A program made the translations under genes and the position numbers. 28,857 nt of DNA from Chloroflexota bacterium (GTDB lineage Bacteria; Chloroflexota; Anaerolineae; Aggregatilineales; Phototrophicaceae), in contig JAPOYU010000054.1 in NCBI GenBank assembly GCA_026706395.1, positions 51,278-80,134 on the forward strand, given 5' to 3'. Positions 25,975 through 28,857 of the stretch are shown piece after piece. Each line of letters begins with the position of its first letter. Within the stretch, counting starts at the first letter, position 1. The notes under the pieces were generated by a model. It worked only from the letters and a program-made list of their open reading frames with translations. It searched no databases and was not told where the DNA came from.

Positions 25975-26329
25975 AAGCATCCTCCACATGCGCGATTTCC
26001 ATCCCTCCGCCCCTATCCAGCGCGATCGCGATCACATCGATCCGCCAGGGCGAATCCCAATCCAGCGCGCGATGGTCAAGATATTGGTAGACCGCCTTGA
26101 GCGTCCGCTCTCGCTTGGCGGCTGTGATTCCCGCCAGGGCCGCTTCGGTATCGGCGCCCCGGCGCGCTTTGACCTCGATGAATATCAGCTGCTCGTCTTT
26201 CTCGGCGATGATATCGAGCTCGCCATACAGGCTCGACCAGTTCGCCTCCAGGATCACATATCCCTTGCGGCGCAAATACCGCTGCGCCAACTCTTCGCCA
26301 AGAGCGCCAATCTCCTGTGCTTCGGGCAC
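25964..26329 (-). CDS. yraN: YraN/UPF0102-family endonuclease-like protein
   Basis: A 121-residue protein of the UPF0102 family, with a PD-(D/E)XK nuclease-like fold. The start has the GALGEELAQRYLRRKGY helix, followed by the catalytic-type residues E37 and D39 in YGELDIIAE and E52-x-K54 in FIEVKAR. The family is widespread; its substrate is not established, though a Holliday-junction-resolvase-like fold has been proposed. GTG start at 26329 preceded by a weak GAAAG; no better start is available. It is first in a minus-strand unit running to rnc, and its last codons overlap miaA. Confidence 0.9.
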   Translation of the reverse strand: MPEAQEIGALGEELAQRYLRRKGYVILEANWSSLYGELDIIAEKDEQLIFIEVKARRGADTEAALAGITAAKRERTLKAVYQYLDHRALDWDSPWRIDVIAIALDRGGGMEIAHVEDAFDW

Positions 26330-26361
26330 GATCTTTCATTCCATCAGCCTGCGATGTCGTC

Positions 26362-26367
26362 ATTATA
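26362..26367 (-). promoter_or_regulatory. -10 box upstream of yraN
   Basis: A perfect TATAAT on the minus strand lies 33 nt before the yraN GTG. No good -35 is found at 16-18 nt. If real, it would serve the whole yraN-miaA-moaC-moaX-rnc unit. Confidence 0.45.
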
Positions 26368-26629
26368 GCCTGCGAATCCTCCACCACCACAGAACAAGCA
26401 ACCCTACAGATACCCTGAGATTTGTTGCATTACTTACCTGGATTTACTTCCGCGTCTCCGTGCTTAATCACCCCGCGCTTGATTATTCGCTGCTCTCTGC
26501 TATCATCTATTGCTTGATATTTCTCAAGCGAACAGTATTCAACCTGATAAAATGTAATGAAGCGCGCCGCGCTTGTTTTTATGCCTTTGCCCGACAATCT
26601 GCTGAGGATTTTCCAGGGAGTCTGAATCC
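26368..26629 (+). promoter_or_regulatory. hppA leader with terminator-like hairpin and short ORF
   Basis: This is an AT-richer divergent region. A possible -35 TTGATA (26514-26519) is followed by weak -10 candidates, TATTCA (26536-26541) or TAAAAT (26548-26553). AAGCGC (26560-26565) pairs with GCGCTT (26569-26574) over a 3-nt loop, followed by G and five T (26576-26580). A 22-codon ORF (26557-26625) starts MKRAAL, ends FQGV, runs through the hairpin and stops 5 nt before hppA. It contains the hppA Shine-Dalgarno AGGGAG (26615-26620). The rest of the region shows nothing recognisable. Confidence 0.4.
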
Positions 26630-28759
26630 ATGATCGATATGAATACCGCCGTAATTCTGGCTGTTGCCGCTGCTGCCATAGGTCTGATATTCGCGCTCTA
26701 CCAGCGCAATTTTGTGCTGGCGCAAGACGAGGGCAGCGAACGCATGCGGCAAATCGCCACGGCAATTCAAAGAGGCGCGCAAGCCTTCCTCAGCCGCGAA
26801 TACCGCGCCGTTGCGGTCCTGGTGCTGATCGTCACCGTTGCGCTGGTCGTATTGAGCCAGGTTCCCGGCTCCGGCATGTCGATTCTGACGGCGGTGGCTT
26901 TTGTCTGCGGCGCTTTGGCCTCCGGCCTCTCCGGCTATATCGGCATGTATATCGCGGTGCGCGCCAACGTGCGTACGGCCCAGGCGGCCTCCCTCAGCCT
27001 CAACCGCGGCCTGCGCGTCGCCTTCGCCAGCGGCACGGTCATGAGCACGATGGTGGTCTCGCTGGCGCTGCTGGGCATCAGCTTGCTCTTCATCATCTTC
27101 GTCAATCAATTGGGCGATGCGGCGCAGGCGGCATCAGCGCTGGCCGGCTTTGGCTTCGGCGGCACGTCAATCGCCATCTTCGCCCGCGTCGGCGGCGGCA
27201 TCTATACCAAAGCGGCTGATGTCGGCGCGGACCTGGTCGGCAAGACCGAGGCCGGCATCCCCGAGGATGATCCGCGCAATCCGGCCACCATCGCCGATAA
27301 CGTCGGCGACAATGTCGGCGATGTGGCGGGCATGGGTTCCGATCTCTTCGAAAGCTATGCCAGCTCAATCATCGCCGCCATCTCCCTGGCGACAATCGGC
27401 GGCGCTTTCGCCGGCGATGGCTTGCTGGCTGCGCAGGTCTTTCCGATTCTTGTGGCGGCTGCCGGTTTGATCATCAGCATCATCGCCAGCTTCCTGGTCA
27501 AAACCGAAGAAGGCGCCGACCAGGAGCAACTGCTGGGCAGCATCCGCCGCGGCATATACGGCGCTTCCCTTCTCATCGGCATCGTGGTCATCGTGCTCGG
27601 CTTGTCTTTGCCCTTCGGCGACGATAGCGGCGGCATCATCATCGCGACCTTGAGCGGCTTGATCGGTGGCGTGCTCATCGGCTACTTCACCGAGTTCTTC
27701 ACCGCCGATACCTACGGGCCGACCAAAGCGCTCTCCGCCTCAGCCGAAGGCGGCGCCGGCATCGTCGTGATCCGTGGCCTGGCGCTGGGTATGATGAGCA
27801 CCCTCGCGCCCGTTATCATTGTCGTCGTGGTTACACTGCTCGCCACCTCCCAGGCCGACCTTTACGGCGTGGCGGTTGCGGCGGTCGGCATGCTCTCCAC
27901 GCTGGGCATTACCCTGGCGACGGACGCTTACGGACCGGTTGCGGATAACGCCGGCGGCATCGCCGAAATGTCCGACCTGCCGGAAGAAGTTCGCGATCGC
28001 ACCGACGCGCTGGACAGCCTGGGCAATACCACCGCGGCCACCGGCAAAGGCTTCGCCATCGGTTCGGCCGCCATGACCGCGCTGGCGCTGACGGCCGCCT
28101 TCATCACCGCGCTGACGGCCGGCGGCAGTTCCGCGCTCGGCGCGGCGGTCAATCCAGCTGAACTGCTGCTCAACCCGCAATTCGTCACCGGCCTCTTCAT
28201 CGGCGGCTTGCTGCCCTACGTCTTCAGCGCCCTGACGATGGTGGCGGTTGGCGACGCCGCCCAGCAGATCGTCGAAGAGGTCCGGCGGCAATTCCGCGAA
28301 ATCAAAGGCATCATGGAAGGCGAGCAGGAGCCCGACTACGAGCGCTGTGTCGCCATCAGCACCGACAGCGCCATCAAGCAGATGCTGCTGCCAGGTGTTA
28401 TCGCCGTCGGCGTGCCCGTCGGCATGGCGCTGCTCGCCGTAATCGGCAACGGCAACGCCCTGGGCGAATTCATCGCGCCGATCTCGCTGGTCGGCGTTTT
28501 GCTGGGTTCGCTGGTTTCCGCCTTTATGCTGGCGGTGATGATGGCGAATGCCGGTGGCGCCTGGGACAACGCCAAGAAGAATATCGAAGCGGGCAACTAC
28601 GGCGGCAAGGGCTCGGACGCGCATAAGGCGGCCGTAGTCGGCGATACGGTCGGCGATCCCTTCAAGGATACATCCGGACCTTCGCTGAATATCCTGCTCA
28701 AGCTGCTGGCGATCGTCTCATTGGTGATCGCCCCGCTGATCGGCAGCGCCTTTCCCTAG
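26630..28759 (+). CDS. hppA: Membrane-bound ion-pumping pyrophosphatase
   Basis: A 709-residue integral membrane enzyme with about 16 hydrophobic helices. It couples hydrolysis of pyrophosphate to H+ or Na+ transport across the cytoplasmic membrane. Substrate-site motifs are intact: DVGADLVGK (197-205), [20 protein letters not shown] (211-230), [12 protein letters not shown] (432-443) and the C-terminal [17 protein letters not shown]. At the site that separates subfamilies it reads [10 protein letters not shown] (A469, G472), the K+-dependent signature, not the Lys/Thr form of K+-independent pumps. H+ versus Na+ cannot be decided here. ATG start with AGGGAG 9 nt upstream. It stands alone. The 98 nt after it show no clear terminator. 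Confidence 0.97.
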   Translation: MIDMNTAVILAVAAAAIGLIFALYQRNFVLAQDEGSERMRQIATAIQRGAQAFLSREYRAVAVLVLIVTVALVVLSQVPGSGMSILTAVAFVCGALASGLSGYIGMYIAVRANVRTAQAASLSLNRGLRVAFASGTVMSTMVVSLALLGISLLFIIFVNQLGDAAQAASALAGFGFGGTSIAIFARVGGGIYTKAADVGADLVGKTEAGIPEDDPRNPATIADNVGDNVGDVAGMGSDLFESYASSIIAAISLATIGGAFAGDGLLAAQVFPILVAAAGLIISIIASFLVKTEEGADQEQLLGSIRRGIYGASLLIGIVVIVLGLSLPFGDDSGGIIIATLSGLIGGVLIGYFTEFFTADTYGPTKALSASAEGGAGIVVIRGLALGMMSTLAPVIIVVVVTLLATSQADLYGVAVAAVGMLSTLGITLATDAYGPVADNAGGIAEMSDLPEEVRDRTDALDSLGNTTAATGKGFAIGSAAMTALALTAAFITALTAGGSSALGAAVNPAELLLNPQFVTGLFIGGLLPYVFSALTMVAVGDAAQQIVEEVRRQFREIKGIMEGEQEPDYERCVAISTDSAIKQMLLPGVIAVGVPVGMALLAVIGNGNALGEFIAPISLVGVLLGSLVSAFMLAVMMANAGGAWDNAKKNIEAGNYGGKGSDAHKAAVVGDTVGDPFKDTSGPSLNILLKLLAIVSLVIAPLIGSAFP

Positions 28760-28857
28760 GCTGCCGCCGCGCGCCGCCTGGCCTCGCCGAAAGCGCGCGA
28801 AAAACTGATGATTTATTGAAAGTATTGGACCTGCAATGGACATGAAACGGACAGAAA

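Noticed and set aside
26579..27109. Minus-strand open frames at the hppA 5' and internal regions (also 27740-28624)
   Set aside because: Low-complexity Ala/Arg/His/Gln translations typical of shadows of a GC-rich membrane-protein gene.
28836..28857. Possible start of another plus-strand gene (MDMKRTE) at the window edge
   Set aside because: Only seven codons are visible and no convincing Shine-Dalgarno is present, so it cannot be supported.
1..28857. CRISPR arrays, insertion sequences, tRNA or rRNA genes, prophage
   Set aside because: No regularly spaced repeats, transposase or integrase motifs, cloverleaf-like sequences or rRNA signatures were noticed on either strand.

Overview
The window is a dense, moderately GC-rich bacterial chromosome segment of about 20 housekeeping and accessory genes. 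No rRNA or tRNA gene was seen. The gene set suggests a Chloroflexota-type bacterium (Anaerolineae-like): RpoC with a long coiled-coil insertion and no neighbouring rpoB, a fused MoaD-MoaE, a bacterial SUV3-type helicase, an FHA/winged-helix regulator, a queuosine mannosyltransferase homologue, and frequent TTG starts. That placement is inference from gene content, not from a marker alignment.

Layout. 1-1500 (+): a small lipoprotein and a two-S1-domain RNA-binding protein. 1481-3257 (-): moeA followed by a VKOR-family oxidoreductase. 3258-3577: a divergent control region with a strong promoter, a 15-codon ORF and an intrinsic-terminator hairpin ahead of rpoC. 3578-8194 (+): rpoC. 8265-9695 (-): a lipid-anchored clan-A glycoside hydrolase. 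9786-12645 (+): gyrA with its promoter and a leader of about 250 nt. 12629-15948 (-): rel (ppGpp synthetase/hydrolase) and a QTMAN-type glycosyltransferase. 16084-18904 (-): ftsY, a SpoU-family RNA methyltransferase and prfB, nearly fused by stop/start overlaps. 19066-22387 (+): an FHA/winged-helix protein, an HNH nuclease and a SUV3-like helicase, coupled by 4-nt overlaps. 22384-26329 (-): yraN, miaA, a one-TM protein, moaC, moaD-moaE and rnc. 26630-28759 (+): a membrane pyrophosphatase (hppA).

Themes. Information processing dominates (RpoC, GyrA, RF2, FtsY, RNase III, MiaA, SpoU, QTMAN, SUV3, S1). Molybdenum-cofactor synthesis is split over two loci (moeA; moaC and moaD-moaE). Expression appears to rely on translational coupling (ATGA, GTGA, TTGA and TAATG junctions) and on TTG starts with good Shine-Dalgarno sequences.

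The most interesting items are the attenuator-like rpoC leader, the FHA-HNH-SUV3 operon, an RNase III with Arg at a catalytic Asp position, the QTMAN homologue beside rel, and the MoaD-MoaE fusion with an internal Gly-Gly. All coordinates and motifs were read by eye; no database search was run.
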